Both the position numbers and the translations under genes were made by a program. Under the pieces are notes generated by a model. That model ran no database searches. It saw only the letters and a list, made by a program, of their open reading frames with translations, and was not told the DNA's origin. From the NCBI RefSeq assembly GCF_003255815.1, contig NC_037670.1:30940251-31004250 (forward strand): a stretch of 64,000 nucleotides of DNA, written 5' to 3'. The DNA comes from Theropithecus gelada. Lineage: Eukaryota > Chordata > Mammalia > Primates > Cercopithecidae. Shown in pieces: positions 33,392 to 45,160 of this stretch (its first letter is position 1; each line of letters opens with the position of its first letter).

Positions 33392-33696
33392 GGCTGGGCA
33401 CGGTGGCTCATGCCTGAAATCCCAGCACTTTGGGAGGCCAAGGCGGGTGGATCACTTGAGGCCAGGAGTTCGAGACCAGCCTGGCCAACATGGTGAAACC
33501 CCATCTCTACTAAAACAGAAAAATTAGCCAGGCCATAGTTACACATGCCTGTACTCCCAGCTACTCTGGAGGCTGAGGCATAAGAATCACTTGAACCCAG
33601 GAGGGGAGGTTGCAGTGAGCCGAGATCACACCGCTGCATTCCAGCCTGTATGGCAGACTGAGATAATGTCAAAAAAGAAAAAAAAAAAAAAAAAAG
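33392..33696 (+). mobile_element. AluS-like, plus strand
   Basis: Complete Alu with an A-rich tail. Flanking 'aagcttgcaga' and 'aagcctgcaga' are a probable TSD. Confidence 0.95.
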
Positions 33697-33719
33697 TAAA
33701 GCAAAGCCTGCAGAAGAGG

Positions 33720-34401
33720 CAAGGAGCAGCAAGGGCCACTTCATTTCCCAACAGTGTCGTTCTTGAACCCCAGCTCACTAGAAATGTAATATTACGTTCA
33801 TTGGATAAAACCTTACCTAGCCATTAAAACTGATTGCATAAAGGTCATTATTAATAATGAAAAATGATTGCAATACTAGTTGAAGATTCACAAAACAACC
33901 ATTCATTTAGGCATTCATTTATTAATATGAAGTCAGTGGCAAATAAAACAGATGACATCCCTGACCTCATGAAACATTTGTTCTTTTAAGTCAAATATGC
34001 ATTAGAGGACATGTGGAAGACACACATCTAAATCCTAATAAATTTTTTATTTCTGAGTTATTGGATTACATTTTATTTTTATGTTTTTCTGTAAATTTTT
34101 CTGTATTTTTTCAAAAAGGGCGGAGGAAACATATATTGGAGATATTTTGACTGCCCAGTGTCTGAATCCCCTTCTTGTAATTGGAGAAAATCCCTTTTGA
34201 TAAAGCTTGTCTACCCACCCGCTACAGAAGCTGAAAACACAAGGTATTTTCTTTCCCAGCTGCCCTCACAGTCAGGCGGAGGCATGTGATCCTAGGTTGC
34301 CTGGGCCTTGTATAATCACAGTGCAATTTGCTTTAAGACCAAGTGATACAGGCAAGTGGGGATAACAGTGAATCCTTGCTGGTGGTGCAAACTGTTGCAG
34401 T
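33720..34401. other. Unassigned stretch with weak L2 text
   Basis: 33895-34000 ('catttaggcattcattta', 'ccctgacctcatgaaac') may be an antisense L2 fragment. The rest is unassigned and non-coding. Confidence 0.4.
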
Positions 34402-34414
34402 AAGACTGGTTCCT

Positions 34415-34717
34415 GGGCCGGGCGCAGTGGCTCCTGCCTGTAATCCCAACACTTTGGGAGGCCGAGGCAGGTGGATCACCTGAGGTCAGGAATTCCAGAC
34501 CAGCCTGACCAATATGGTGAAACCCCATCTCTACTAAAAATACAAAAATTAGCTGGGCGTGGTGGCATGTGCCTACAGTTGCAGCTTCTCGGGAGGCTGA
34601 GACGGGAGAATTTCTTGAACCCAGGAGTCGGAGGTTGCGGTGAGCCAGGATCATGCCACCGCACTCCAGCATGGGCAACAGAGTGCGACTCCATCTCAAA
34701 AAAAAAAAAAAAAAAAA
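34415..34717 (+). mobile_element. AluS-like, plus strand
   Basis: Complete Alu. TSD 'aagactggttcct' (34402-34414) versus 'aagactagatcct' (34718-34730), 11/13. Confidence 0.96.
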
Positions 34718-34730
34718 AAGACTAGATCCT

Positions 34731-35214
34731 AACCAGCAGTTCAACAATTTTGGTGGCCTTGTTGAATGCCAAATGGCCACATGATCTGGATTGACCCAGT
34801 TGAAGTGGTCAGTTTTTCTGCCTTAACAAAAGTCTGGTGTGATCCACAGAGCTCCATCATCAATGGCAGAGGGACAGTCAAGCAGGTGCTTAATCTGGTT
34901 GTGATGACACAAGTTGTTCCATGAGCAGCAGCCTCACCCCTGCCATGCCGCCATCCTTCTCTCCACTCACACCTCCAGCCTCATGGGGTGTTCCCTATGA
35001 CAGCTTAAAGCAAAGCGTGGCCTCAGATGGATCTGCTTAATCCACTTGCTCCAACCAGAAGTAAACAACTGGCTCTATATCCTCACTCTTGAATGGCCCT
35101 AAAGGCTGTGGGTAAAGGGAACTCATCCTAGAGGATGGAAGCTTGAGTGGAGCACTTTGTTGGCCACTCTTGCTGGACAGTGAGAGAACCTGCGGTGCAA
35201 AGCATTACCAGATT
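34731..35214. other. Unassigned stretch
   Basis: 'gtggagcactttgttggcca' and neighbours have an ERV-internal flavour, but I cannot support an assignment. Confidence 0.3.
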
Positions 35215-35399
35215 CTTGGGCTGCAGGTTCTCCTCTAGAGCCTCCAGAAAGAACGCAGTCCTGCTCACACCTTGATTTTAGCCCAGTGAGGCCCATTTCA
35301 GCCTCTGACCTCCAGAACTGTAAGATAACAAACGTGTGTTGTTTCAAGCCACTAAATGTGTGGTAATTTTGTCACAGTGGCAACAGGAAAAAAATACAG
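35215..35399 (+). mobile_element. MLT1C/D-like LTR 3' part
   Basis: 'ccttgattttagcccagtga', 'ctccagaactgtaagataac' and 'actaaatgtgtggtaatttt' in order, with end 'aaaatacag'. 5' part not recognised. Confidence 0.8.
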
Positions 35400-35432
35400 T
35401 GACCTCTAGGGACAATGTACCTATACACTGAC

Positions 35433-35570
35433 TCTCACATACAACACACACAAACACACACACATATATATGTGCATTCTTACATTCTACGTAGTCACAC
35501 TCACATACATGCATATTCCCACCCACCCACATTCTCACACACTCACACACTTACACACATAATTACACGT
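35433..35570. repeat. CA-rich microsatellite region
   Basis: Imperfect CA/TCACA tracts. The open frames through it, rich in T and H, are repeat translations. Confidence 0.92.
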
Positions 35571-36013
35571 ATGCTGAAACAAATCCATTCCACTGCTCTG
35601 GATTTTATGGAATACCCATGGACTTTTCAGCATCCCCAAGAAAAGACTGAATTTCTACTAACTAAGAAATAAGTTGCAATGAAAGAAGCTATGGAATGTG
35701 GTGGCGGCTGTGACACCCCAACTTCTGCCAGGCTCACCTCTACCTCTTCGCACTGGTCTCAGTCCTGTGCTGACTCTATGCAGCCCCTTCCCTTAGCTCA
35801 TACAGACCTGGTCTTTCCCACGGAAGAACCTCTCCTGCCTCCCGCGGCCTTAACCATCTCCCTCGGTTGGTTTGAGAGGAACTCCCGGCTTTCTGTACCG
35901 CTCTACACAGCCAACTCTTAGACCAACTCTTAGCTCATGCTCCCTGATCTTTCCTTTTAATCCATGTTTCTTATTTTCTCCAAAATGCATTTGATATACT
36001 TTTCATGATACCA
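35571..36013. other. Unassigned stretch
   Basis: Nothing recognised. The pyrimidine-rich part at 35760-35860 has no exon signature. Confidence 0.4.
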
Positions 36014-36026
36014 AGATCTGATTTTG

Positions 36027-36314
36027 CTGGGCATGGTGGCTCACGCCTGCAATCCCAGCACTTTGGGAGGTCAAGGCAGGCAGATCGCTTGAGGTAAGAA
36101 ATTTGAGACCAGCCTGGTCAATGTGGTGAAACTCCACCTCTACTAAAAACTTCAAAATTAGCTGGGCGTAGTGACGCATTGCCTGTAGTCCCAGCTACTC
36201 AGGAGGCTGAGGCAGGAGAATCACTTGAACCTGGGATGCGGAGGCTGCAATGAGTCGAGATTGCACCACTGCACATTAGCCAGAGTGAAATGGTGAGACT
36301 TCTTCAAAAAAAAA
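36027..36314 (+). mobile_element. AluS-like, plus strand
   Basis: Diverged right-arm end ('gcacattagccagagtgaaa'). Perfect 13-bp TSD 'agatctgattttg' (36014-36026 and 36315-36327). Confidence 0.96.
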
Positions 36315-36327
36315 AGATCTGATTTTG

Positions 36328-36967
36328 TTTTCTTTTCTTCGACTCCCCCTCAATATTTAGGGCACAAATTTGTATGGCAGAAGATGGGGCTCGTTAGGGT
36401 TGGTGGCAGGGTGACCTGATGGGAAAAGGTCCATAGGGAGTGAAGTGGTCTGAAGGCCAGTCCTGGCCATCCCACTACTCTGTAGTCACTTCATTACAAA
36501 ATATATCGTCCTTCACCAAATACGTTAGACGGCTTATCTCTAAATCTCACATGAAATGTTTCCTTATTATTAGTGTATTTGTGTTCAGCAGGAGTGTTCT
36601 GTGTCTCCAGGAAGTTAAAAGCTCCTTTAAGGCATGAATTAAACTTCTATTTATTTTAGTTCACCCCCACACCTAGTAGAAGGTGCCATACCCTGTGGGT
36701 GTCCAGTAAATGTGGACTGACTGCTGACCTCAAATTAAGAAGGCATGACTCTTCCTCCTACTGCTGAGATGTGACTACAAAAAGAAAAATAAGAACCATA
36801 ATTTTTTAAAAAGAAACATGACTTGACTCCAATACTGCAATCCATGAATCTGCTGGGGAAGGAAGACCGTTTTATACGTGTGCATTTGAATCTTCTTCCT
36901 ATCAACACAGACATTTTGAGAATCTATGTCCAAATGTATAAAATAGCTTTTATCAAGCTATAAAACA
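36328..36967. other. Unassigned stretch
   Basis: No gene or repeat recognised. 36660-36720 ('gggtgtccagtaaatgtgga') may be MIR/L2 3' text. Confidence 0.35.
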
Positions 36968-37036
36968 GGAATGCTCAACCACCGAGCCACAGACCGGTAT
37001 CAGTCCGTGGCCTGCTAGGAAGTGGGCTGTAAAGTA
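36968..37036 (+). mobile_element. hAT-like terminal fragment cut off at an Alu
   Basis: 'gagccacagaccggtatcag' and 'tccgtggcctgctaggaagt' match the end of a hAT/Charlie-type element. It stops where an Alu begins and does not resume after it. Confidence 0.65.
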
Positions 37037-37330
37037 GGAGGGTGTGGTGGCTCACGCCTGTAATCCCAGCACTTTGGGAGGCCAAGGCGGATGGATCACC
37101 TGAGATCAGGAGTTGGAGACCAGCCTGGCCAATGTGGCAAAACCTCGTTTCTACTAAAAATACAAAAATTAGCGGGTGTGATGGCGCGTGCCTGTAATCC
37201 CAGCTACTTGGGAGGCTGAGGCAGGAGAATCTCTTGAACCCGGGAGGCGGAGGTTGCGGTGAGCCGAGATCATGCCACTGCACTCCAGCCTGGGCGACAG
37301 AGCGAGACTCCAACTCATAAATAAATAAAT
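37037..37330 (+). mobile_element. AluS-like, plus strand
   Basis: Complete Alu with an ATAAATAAAT tail. No clear TSD; the hAT element on its left has no continuation on the right, so a deletion may have accompanied the event. Confidence 0.94.
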
Positions 37331-37537
37331 GTAACTAATTCACTTAGTCGGTGCTCTATTGCTCAACAGTTAGATTTTTCTTCCTGTTTCTTTACTGATA
37401 ATGCAAACTGTTTACCTATCTTTGCACATTTTCCTAATTTTTTTTTCAGAATAAATACCTAGGAGGTTACTGTATCAAAAAAGAATGCTGTTTCCAGATT
37501 TTTGACATCTTAAGGGATGACTTGTTTTTTGATACCC
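37331..37537. other. Unassigned stretch
   Basis: AT-rich. Nothing recognised. Confidence 0.4.
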
Positions 37538-37812
37538 TTGAGGGTGCAGTGGTGCAATCATAGTTCACTGTAGCCTTGAACTCCTGGACTCAAGCAGTCC
37601 CCCTGCCTTAGCCTCCCTCCTGCCTCAGTCTCCAAAGTTGCTGGGACTACAGGCATGTGCCACCATGTTCAGCAAATTGGTTTTTTTTAATTTTAGAGAT
37701 AGGGTCTTGCTATGTTTCCCAGACTGGTCTTGAACTCCCAGCCCCAAGAGGTCCCCCTACCTCAGACTTCCAAAGTGCTGAGATTACAGGCATGAACTAC
37801 CACACTCGGCCA
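37538..37812 (-). mobile_element. AluJ-like, minus strand, truncated
   Basis: Antisense AluJ lacking the T tail and first bases. It has a small internal duplication of the 'cctgcc...agcctcc' motif near 37603-37634. Confidence 0.92.
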
Positions 37813-38068
37813 TAAGATGTCATTTCTAAATCTATTCTTAGAGGTCATAAACTTAAAAGTGATTTGAAGACCCAAAATTCTTAGAGCGTGATAGAAACGA
37901 ACAGCCATTGGTTTCTTGGATCCCACATAGATCAGTGAATCTTACATGGCCCGTGAATGAGAGCAACGCCTCTTCCAAATGATGTGTCTCCCCAAAATCT
38001 GTGCTTTTGGCATTTTTTGGATCTGGAAAGAGTGGAAGTGGGTCAGCCTAAGTCAGTTACCACTATTT
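37813..38068. other. Unassigned stretch
   Basis: Nothing recognised between two Alus. Confidence 0.4.
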
Positions 38069-38420
38069 AAAAAAAAAAAAAAAAAAAACTGGGGCCAGGC
38101 ACAGTGGCTCACACCTGTAATCCCAGCACTTTGGGAGGCTGAGGCCGACAGATCACTTGAGGTCAGGAATTTGAGACCAGCCTGGCCAACATGGTGAAAC
38201 CCCATCTCTACTAAACATCAAAAAAAGCATTAGCCGAGCGTGGTGGCACGTGCCTGTAATTCCAGCTAATCAGGAGGCTGAGGCACGAGAATCACTTGAA
38301 CCTGGGAGGCAGAAGTTGCAGTAAGCCGGGATTGCACCACTGCACTCCAGCCTGGGTAACAGAGAAAAACTCTGTCTCAAGAAACAAACAAAAAAAACTA
38401 AACTAAACTAAACTAAAACA
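38069..38420 (+). mobile_element. A20 run, Alu, and CTAAA tail
   Basis: A20 (38069-38088) lies directly before the Alu head at 38091. The body ends near 38397 and is followed by an ACTAA pentamer tail. The leading A run may belong to the target site or to an earlier lost insertion. Confidence 0.93.
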
Positions 38421-38558
38421 CTAAACACACACACTCACTCATGCACATCCACCCCTGCTTAGCATTTTACACGAAGACCAGCATATAATGCCTGCACCCC
38501 CTTCTTCAACAGAGATAAGAAAAGCAACCCTTTGTCTCTATCTAGTGAACGCTCCTTC

Positions 38559-38857
38559 TTTTTTTTTTTTTCTTGAGAAGGAGTTTCGCTCTTGTTACCC
38601 AGGCTGGAGTGTAACGGCATGATCTCGGCTCACTGCAACCTCTGCCTCCCAGGTTCAAGCAATTCTCCTGCCTCTGCCTCCTGAGGAGCTGGGATTACAG
38701 GCACCTGCCACCACACCAGCTAATTTTTTGTATTTTTAGTAGAGACAGGGTTTCACCATGTTGGCCAAGCTGGTCTCAAACTTCTGACCTCAGGTGATCC
38801 ACCCACCTCAGCCTCGAAAAGTGCTGGGATGAGAGGCGTGAGCCACCACACCCAGCC
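38559..38857 (-). mobile_element. AluS-like, minus strand
   Basis: T-run tail followed by complete antisense Alu ending 'ccaccacacccagcc'. TSD not obvious. Confidence 0.95.
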
Positions 38858-40283
38858 TGGTGGACTCTCTTTCTAGACCAAATATTGGAACCACCTATTT
38901 TATTGTCCTGAAATAGAATCCATAAATAGCATGACCACCACACATCCATGTCAATGCCCAAGCCTGACTACAATAGAAGGCGTCAGTAAGAAGTCAGATG
39001 CGTGCCTTGCATGTAAAATCCCTGTGAACAGGACCGCTACACGTGCATGCTGAACCCAGTGTGCTGCTTTGGCAACTCAGATCCCATGGGCAGGGCTGTC
39101 ATTGGTGAGGCAATTTTCAGAAACGGTAGAAGCAACTCTTGGGGAAGTTTCTGCAAAACAGAGTGCAAGATTTCAATTTATGTGATGGATATACAACTGG
39201 GACATTCTGTGTGTATTAAAAGCACAGGAAAACAAGGTGTGTTAGATACAAATAGAGTTCAGGTCTAGCATTAGATTATTATCAACAGGTTTTTCACCTA
39301 TATAAATGACCAACAAGATACTCAAAACTAGTGCAGGCTGGGAGACAAGTTTTCATCATGAGGGAAAACTTCACACCTTGCAGGGTGAGTAAGCAATCCT
39401 GGCTCCCACCTACCATGTGCCAGGTGTGTCCCCATTGGCTGTGATTACTAAGAAATGGCCACAGATTTGCAAAACACCTTGGAAGCAGACCTGCCCTCAT
39501 TAAGCATCACTGCACAAATACTCTTCTGAAAATAGAATGCCCTGACCCAAACACTATGCTTCAAATGGAGAGTGATGGAAGGAGTGTGACGTAGAACATC
39601 TCAGAAATGCCAAGTTGGTTTTATCTCAAGTGCCATTGATCGCTAGAAGCTGACTGAAGTGCTGTGTTGAGAAAGTGTCTAGAACTGCCTTTGGACTCAG
39701 CGAGGAAGATTGCCACCATCTATCAACCATGCCATCCGTGAGCACAGAGGAGGGAAGGGTGGCCCGCATGCCACCACGTTTGCCCGCCCAGAAATGTAAA
39801 CTCTCTTATTCTAGACACCTTTTGCCTATGTCTGCAGCTGAAAATTGAAATCACTTTTTAGCAGGAAAAAACAAATTCTATTGACTCACATCAAGCTTCA
39901 CTTTCCCACATTTGGCGAAACATTTCAGAAGTTAGAGCAAAGAGGAAAACATCGGGTTCAAATATTCAAAACCGTACATACTTCGCGGAACAAGAGGAAC
40001 TCTCTGTGACAGAGAAATTAAAAAATAGAACTGCTTAGCAGATATACAAAGTACGGTTTGTGTCAGGGAGAGTCTGGAAGAATTCACACACTGGCAGCTC
40101 CGAAATTCAAGGACAGAGTAGAAGTCTTGCATTGAACTTTTTCTTCCACAGCCTGCCCCCTGGTGGAGATGTTAACGAGCAGCAGACACACAAGACTGAA
40201 TTTACCGAAGGAAAGTGGAAATAAAGCCGCTGCCCCAGGACCTTCTGAGGTAATGAAGAAAAGAAGCTTTGACTGCTGCTCTG
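38858..40283. other. Unassigned 1.4-kb stretch
   Basis: Repeat-poor, with no domain-bearing frame. The 39040-39280 block could be an old element, but no family was recognised. Confidence 0.4.
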
Positions 40284-40373
40284 GTGATGATGATGGTGGT
40301 GGTGGTGGTGGTGGTGATGATGGTGATGATGATGACGGTGGTGGTGGTGGTGGTAGTCGGGGGTGATGATAGA
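40284..40373 (+). repeat. GGT/GAT minisatellite, left block
   Basis: GGT and GAT triplets ending in 'ggtagtcgggggtgatgat', the same unit motif as the large block beyond the LTR. This implies one array later split. Confidence 0.9.
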
Positions 40374-40378
40374 GCGCT

Positions 40379-40757
40379 TGGTACGATTTGGCTTTGTGTC
40401 CCAACCCAAATCTCATCTTGAATTGTAGTTTCCATCATCCCCATATGTCCTGGGAGGGACCTGGTGGGAGGTAATTGAATCATGGGGGCAGTCACCCCCA
40501 TGCTGCTGTTCTCGTGATAGTGAGTGAGTTCTCACGAGATCTGGTGGTTTTATAAGAGGCTTTTCCCCCTTTGCTCGGCACTTCTTCTTCCTGCCACCAT
40601 GTGAAGAAGGACATGTTTGCTTCCCCTCCACCATGACTGTAAGTTTCCTGAGGCCTCCCCAGCCATGCTGAACCATGAGTCAATTAAACCTCTTTCCTTC
40701 ATAAATTGACCAGTCTCGGGGATGTCTTAATTAGCAACATGAGAATGGACTAATACA
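40379..40757 (+). mobile_element. THE1/MST-type MaLR LTR inside the minisatellite
   Basis: Starts 'tggtacgatttggctttgtg' and ends 'gaatggactaataca'. Contains 'ggtaattgaatcatgggggc', 'gttctcacgagatctggtgg' and 'gccatgctgaaccatgagtc'. Flanking pentamers 'gcgct' and 'gtgat' agree at only 3 of 5, so the TSD is unproven. Solo LTR. Confidence 0.92.
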
Positions 40758-41690
40758 GTGATGGTGGTAGTGGTGGTGGTGGTAGCTGGGGGGTGATAAT
40801 GGTGGTGGCAGTGATGGTGATGATGGTGATGGTGGTGGTGGTGGTAGTTGGGGGGTGATGATGGTGGTGGCAGTGATAGTGATGATGGTGGTGATGACAG
40901 TGATGGTGCTGGTGGTGGTGGTTGGGGGGTGATAATGGTGGTGGCAGTGGTGGTGATGATGGTAGTGGTGATGGTGGTAGTTGGGAGGTGATAATGGTGA
41001 TGACAGTGATGGTGCTGGTGGTGGTAGTTGGGGGTGATAATGGTGGTGGTGATGATAATGGTGGTAGTTGGAGGGTGATGGTGGTGGCAGTGATGGTGAT
41101 GATGATGATGGTGGTGGTGATGGTGGTGGTGGTGATGGTAGTTGGGGGGTGATAATGGTGGTGGCAGTGATGATGATGATGGTGTTGGTGATGACGGTGG
41201 TGCTGATGGTGGTGGTGGTAGTTAGGGGGTGATAATGGTGGTGGTGATGATAATGGTGGTGGTTGGAGGGTGATGATAGTGGGGGGTGATGGTGGTAGTT
41301 GGTGATGAGGATGATGGTGGTCATGATGATGGTGGTGGCGATGATGGTAATGGTTGGTAATGATGACGATGGTGGTGGTAGTGGTGGTGATGATAATAGT
41401 GGTGGGAATGGTGGTAGCTGGTGATGATGGCGGTGGTGGTGATGGGGATAGTGGTGATGTTGGTGTTTATGGTGGTGGTGGTGGTGGTGGTGGTGGTGGT
41501 GATAATGGAAATGGATGATGGTGGGGATAGCAGTGGTGGTGGTGATGATGGTGGTGGCTATGATTATGATGATAATGATGGTGATGATGGTGGTGGTGGT
41601 GATGATGGTGGTGATGGCTGTGATTATGATGATGATAATGATGGTGATGGTGGTGGTGGTGGTGATGATGGCCATGGCAGTAATAGCTAA
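40758..41690 (+). repeat. GGT/GAT minisatellite, main block
   Basis: About 930 bp of GGT, GAT and AAT triplets with very few C. A longer motif, 'gtagttggggggtgataatg', recurs near 40782, 40844, 40918, 40977, 41024, 41064, 41138 and 41218, giving uneven spacings of about 40-80 bp. Degeneracy rises after about 41280. The 352-codon minus-strand frame (H, T, P, I, S) is its translation, not a gene. Confidence 0.95.
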
Positions 41691-41890
41691 GATATATATG
41701 TAGTATTTCTCTGTGCCCAGTTCTATTCTAAGTGCTTTATATACATTAATTAATCCTAACAACAACCTTATGAGTTTTACAATCCCCATTTACACATAAG
41801 AAAATGAAGCACAGAGAGGTTATGTCACTTGCCCAAGGTAATACAGCTCATAAGCAGAGAGAAATGGAGAGGGTCCCAATACCTTGCTCT
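41691..41890 (-). mobile_element. MIR, minus strand
   Basis: 'taatcctaacaacaacctta', 'gaagcacagagaggttatgt' and 'cacttgcccaaggtaataca' are the antisense MIR core. Directly abuts the minisatellite. Confidence 0.88.
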
Positions 41891-42770
41891 AAAATATTTT
41901 GCTAATAGCTTTTTCCTAATTAGAGTTTCATTAAAGTTATCTCTCAAAGAAAAAGTATAACCTGGTGAGATAAGACTATCAGTCATTCACACATGTATAT
42001 AGATGACCTTAATCAAACATTACTGCAAATACTCAGGAGTTTTCACTGAAGATGGAAAAGGAGACGTGGCCCTGGAGGAGAAGCCTCTGAAGAAGGATAG
42101 TTTCCCTTCAGGTGGTGGGGGGGCGCGGGTAGCAGAGGGGATTCTGCAGATGGAGGGGCTTACCAGAAGGCAGACACATCTGGGTCAGGAAGAGGATGTC
42201 TGAAGGTGAGTGGGTCCCAAACATGTGAGTTATTTGCCTTGCAAATTTTCCAAGAGACTGCCATTGGCATGTACAGACTTGGTTAATTTTTCCAGGACTA
42301 CAATGGATTCACTTTTTAAAAGGCAAATATAGCACTTCCCCAAGACCATGTATTAGTTACAATTGTCATTTCAAATCATTATCATCATTGTTTCAACTGC
42401 CTAGTAATTGCTGCTGCCTCCCCAAATAACCAAAACATGCATTTAGGAACAGGCTTAGAACATTCTGTGTATTTACAAATTACGTTTTCACACAAGGAAG
42501 AGAGGAGCGATGGAGAGGGGAGAGAAAAAGGTACAGGGGAAGTAGTCCTAGTGGGCTGCTGTTATTTCTCATGATTTCCTCTGCATTTGGCAGAGTAGAT
42601 GCTTGATAAATATTTGATGATAACTGGAGGGAAGAGCACACAAAATAAGTCAGGGATATTCCTAAAGTAAGAAGTCTGGTTTGACACTGGTGATGTTGTC
42701 AGTCTCTTTTAGTTTCCATGCATAACTCATTTGTAGTCATATTTTGCGTGGATTTTTTCCCCAATATTCT
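41891..42770. other. Unassigned 0.9-kb stretch
   Basis: Includes a G-rich patch near 42110-42130. No gene or named repeat was recognised. Confidence 0.4.
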
Positions 42771-43082
42771 TTTTTTGTTGTTGTTTTTTGTTTTTTTGAG
42801 ACAGAGTTTCACTCTTGTTGACCAGGCTATAGTGCAATGGTGCAATCTCTGCTCACTGCAACCTCTGCCTCCCAGGTTCAAGTGATTCTCCTGCCTCAGC
42901 CTCCCGAGTAGCTGAGATTACAAGTGCCCGTTGCCACACCTGGCTAATTTTTTGTATTTTTGGTAGAGACAGGGCTTCACCATGTTGGCCAGGCCGGTCT
43001 CAAACTCCTGACCTCGGGTGATCTGCCTGCCTTGGACTCCCAAATTGCTGGGATTACAGATGTGAGCCACCCACACCTGGCC
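42771..43082 (-). mobile_element. AluS-like, minus strand
   Basis: Antisense Alu after a TTG-rich tail. Flanks 'ttttccccaatattct' and 'ttttcccccaacattct' are a diverged TSD. Confidence 0.95.
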
Positions 43083-43359
43083 TTTTCCCCCAACATTCTA
43101 AAGTCACTGATTCTCTGAGTGGAGGGGGAACACTAACAGGTTGTGGCTATCTCTATTACAACACATGTCATTGCTTATTTTTTTAAAGCATTTTCTGTAT
43201 TCTTTTCTTGTATTCTGAAATCCCAAAGAGGTATGATACACCATCTCAATGATCTCATTACTGAAATTATGTCACTAGATGAAATATGAATGTAAATGGT
43301 TTATTAAGGACATGATGCGGTTGGTATGTAATACGAACTACTGGGAAATGTTTCACAGA
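43083..43359. other. Unassigned stretch
   Basis: AT-rich. Nothing recognised. Confidence 0.4.
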
Positions 43360-44140
43360 GCGTTCAGGTAGGGTGAATGAAGAAAGAGAGAATGGGTCAC
43401 TGCTTTAGATTGGTGGACAAGGGAGAACCTATCTGAGGAGGTGACATTTAAGCTAAGAATGGGATGCATCAAAGAAATCAGTCATGAAAAGATGAGAAAT
43501 CCATGCCTGCTGTGTCCACAGCATGGACAGAGGGGCTGGAGTGGGGTGGAGGATGGAGCATGGTGGGAGATGAGTCTGCAAATGTAGGAATGGTCTTGAC
43601 CAGGTGGGACCTTCTCAGCCAAGGAAAGGACGGCGGTTAAGGATGGTGGTTTTAATTTTAAGTGCAATGGAGAAGACCTGGGAGGGTTTTAAGCAAGGGA
43701 GTGGCATGATGTGATTTGTTTTGAAAGAACACCCTGCTGCGTTTGAGGAAGGATTGGAGGAGAAAGAGAGAACCATTAGGAGGCTCTTGGCAGGAGTCCA
43801 GATGAGCAACTGTGGCACCTTGTGCTAGCTGGAAGCACAGAGGACGAAGAGAGAGGGCAGAGTTGAGATGTGCCTCAGAATGAGAGTGGGCAAGACCTAC
43901 TCTGGATTCAGCAAAATGAGAAAAACAGTGGAATTAAAAATTTGATGCGTGTCCTGAGCAGCTGGGTGCCATTGACGGAGGCGGGGAAGACCGGGGATGG
44001 AGTAATTGATTTTTTTTTTTCTCTTTGAGGTGGGGCAGGGAGTGGATCAAGAGTTCAGTCTCAGCTCCATTAATTTTGAGATATCTATTAGACACTAAGA
44101 AGGGATTCCAGGCAGAACATTATAGATGCAGCCCTGGAAT
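43360..44140 (+). mobile_element. Ancient mammalian interspersed repeat, family unnamed
   Basis: 'gaggaggtgacatttaagct', 'gggttttaagcaagggagtg', 'gcatgatgtgatttgttttg' and 'ggattggaggagaaagagag' appear in the order of a well-known long mammal-wide repeat whose name I cannot recall with confidence. No ORF is preserved. Confidence 0.55.
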
Positions 44141-44215
44141 TTTAGAGAGAGCCCAGGCCTGGAAACACAGAGCTAAGAGCCCCTTGCAAGCAGGCAACGA
44201 ACAACAAGCATTTGT

Positions 44216-44330
44216 ACCAGGTGTGGTGGCGCACGCCTGTAGTTCCAGCTACTTGGGAGGCTGAAGTGGGAAAATCACTTGAGCCTAGGAGTTTGAGACT
44301 GCAGTTTAAAAAGTAGTAAAATAAATAAGC
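44216..44330 (+). mobile_element. Alu arm-like fragment
   Basis: 'ccaggtgtggtggcgcacgc' to 'gagcctaggagtttgagact' is a single Alu right-arm (FRAM-like) piece ending in an A-rich tail. Confidence 0.85.
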
Positions 44331-44851
44331 ATTTGAGCAGCAGCTTGCAGCTTGCAGACACCTCTGTGTGGCTTAGCTCATTCATCTTACAGCAATCTTG
44401 TGAAGTTGTTATTACTTCCGTAGTTTTACTGATTAATAATATTTACCGTTTGGATCTCGGTTTAAAGTTGCTACAATACTTCCCTACAGGCTGTTTGTCT
44501 TATTTTGCTCTTTCTAACAACACTGAGAAATAGAAAGGTATGAGTGATGGTGGCCGTAAGCGGTCATTACACCTGTTGACACTTGTACCTATAGAGGCAC
44601 ACAGATGAGAACACAAGATTTTCACACCTGTGCTGATGCTCTTTAAAAGCAGTCAGATTTTTTTTGTGTCCATAAGAGCCCTCTGCTGTTCAGAGTGGGT
44701 TTATCCATTACTCGAGATTTTTCAACTCAACAGTATGAAAGTTATTGAATCAGACTTCTCTTTAACTTTTGTAAAATGCTCCGGGGGTAGACATCTTACA
44801 TAATGACCAACAATTTAAAAAATAGTTTAACTTGTCATAGTTAAAAATAAC
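44331..44851. other. Unassigned stretch
   Basis: Nothing recognised. Confidence 0.4.
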
Positions 44852-45160
44852 TCCAGCATGGTGGCTCATGCCTATAATCCCAACACTTTGGGAGGCCAAG
44901 GTAGAAGCATTACTTGAGTCCAGGAGTTCGAAACCAGCCAAGGCAACATAGCAAGACCCCCATCTCTACCAAAAATAAAAAATTAGCCGGGCATGGTGGC
45001 ACATCCTGTAGTCCCAGCTACTCGGGAGGCTGAGGTGGGAGGATCAATTCAGCCTGGGCAGTGGAGGCTGCAGTGAGCTCTGATCACAGCACTACACTTC
45101 AGCTGGGTGACAGAACAAGTGAGACTCTGTCTCAAAAAAAAAAACAAAGCAGAAAAAAAT
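44852..45160 (+). mobile_element. AluJ-like, plus strand
   Basis: Old Alu lacking the usual first bases ('ctccagcatggtggctcatg'), with AluJ text ('gaggctgcagtgagctctga'). Confidence 0.93.

Noticed and set aside
33256..33744. 162-codon minus-strand open frame, longest outside the minisatellite
   Set aside because: Its body is an antisense Alu translation; the ends are unique sequence without a domain. The same holds for frames at 11144-11614, 34316-34780, 24415-24825, 27632-28036 and 31004-31447.
29018..35570. CA-rich clusters as a CRISPR-like or structured repeat array
   Set aside because: Simple dinucleotide tracts without regular repeat-spacer units, in a primate genome.
40731..41789. 352-codon minus-strand open frame rich in H, T, P, S and I
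   Set aside because: It is the translation of the GGT/GAT minisatellite, whose triplet structure avoids stop codons. All three frames there stay open in places, and no domain, start context or splice signals support a gene.
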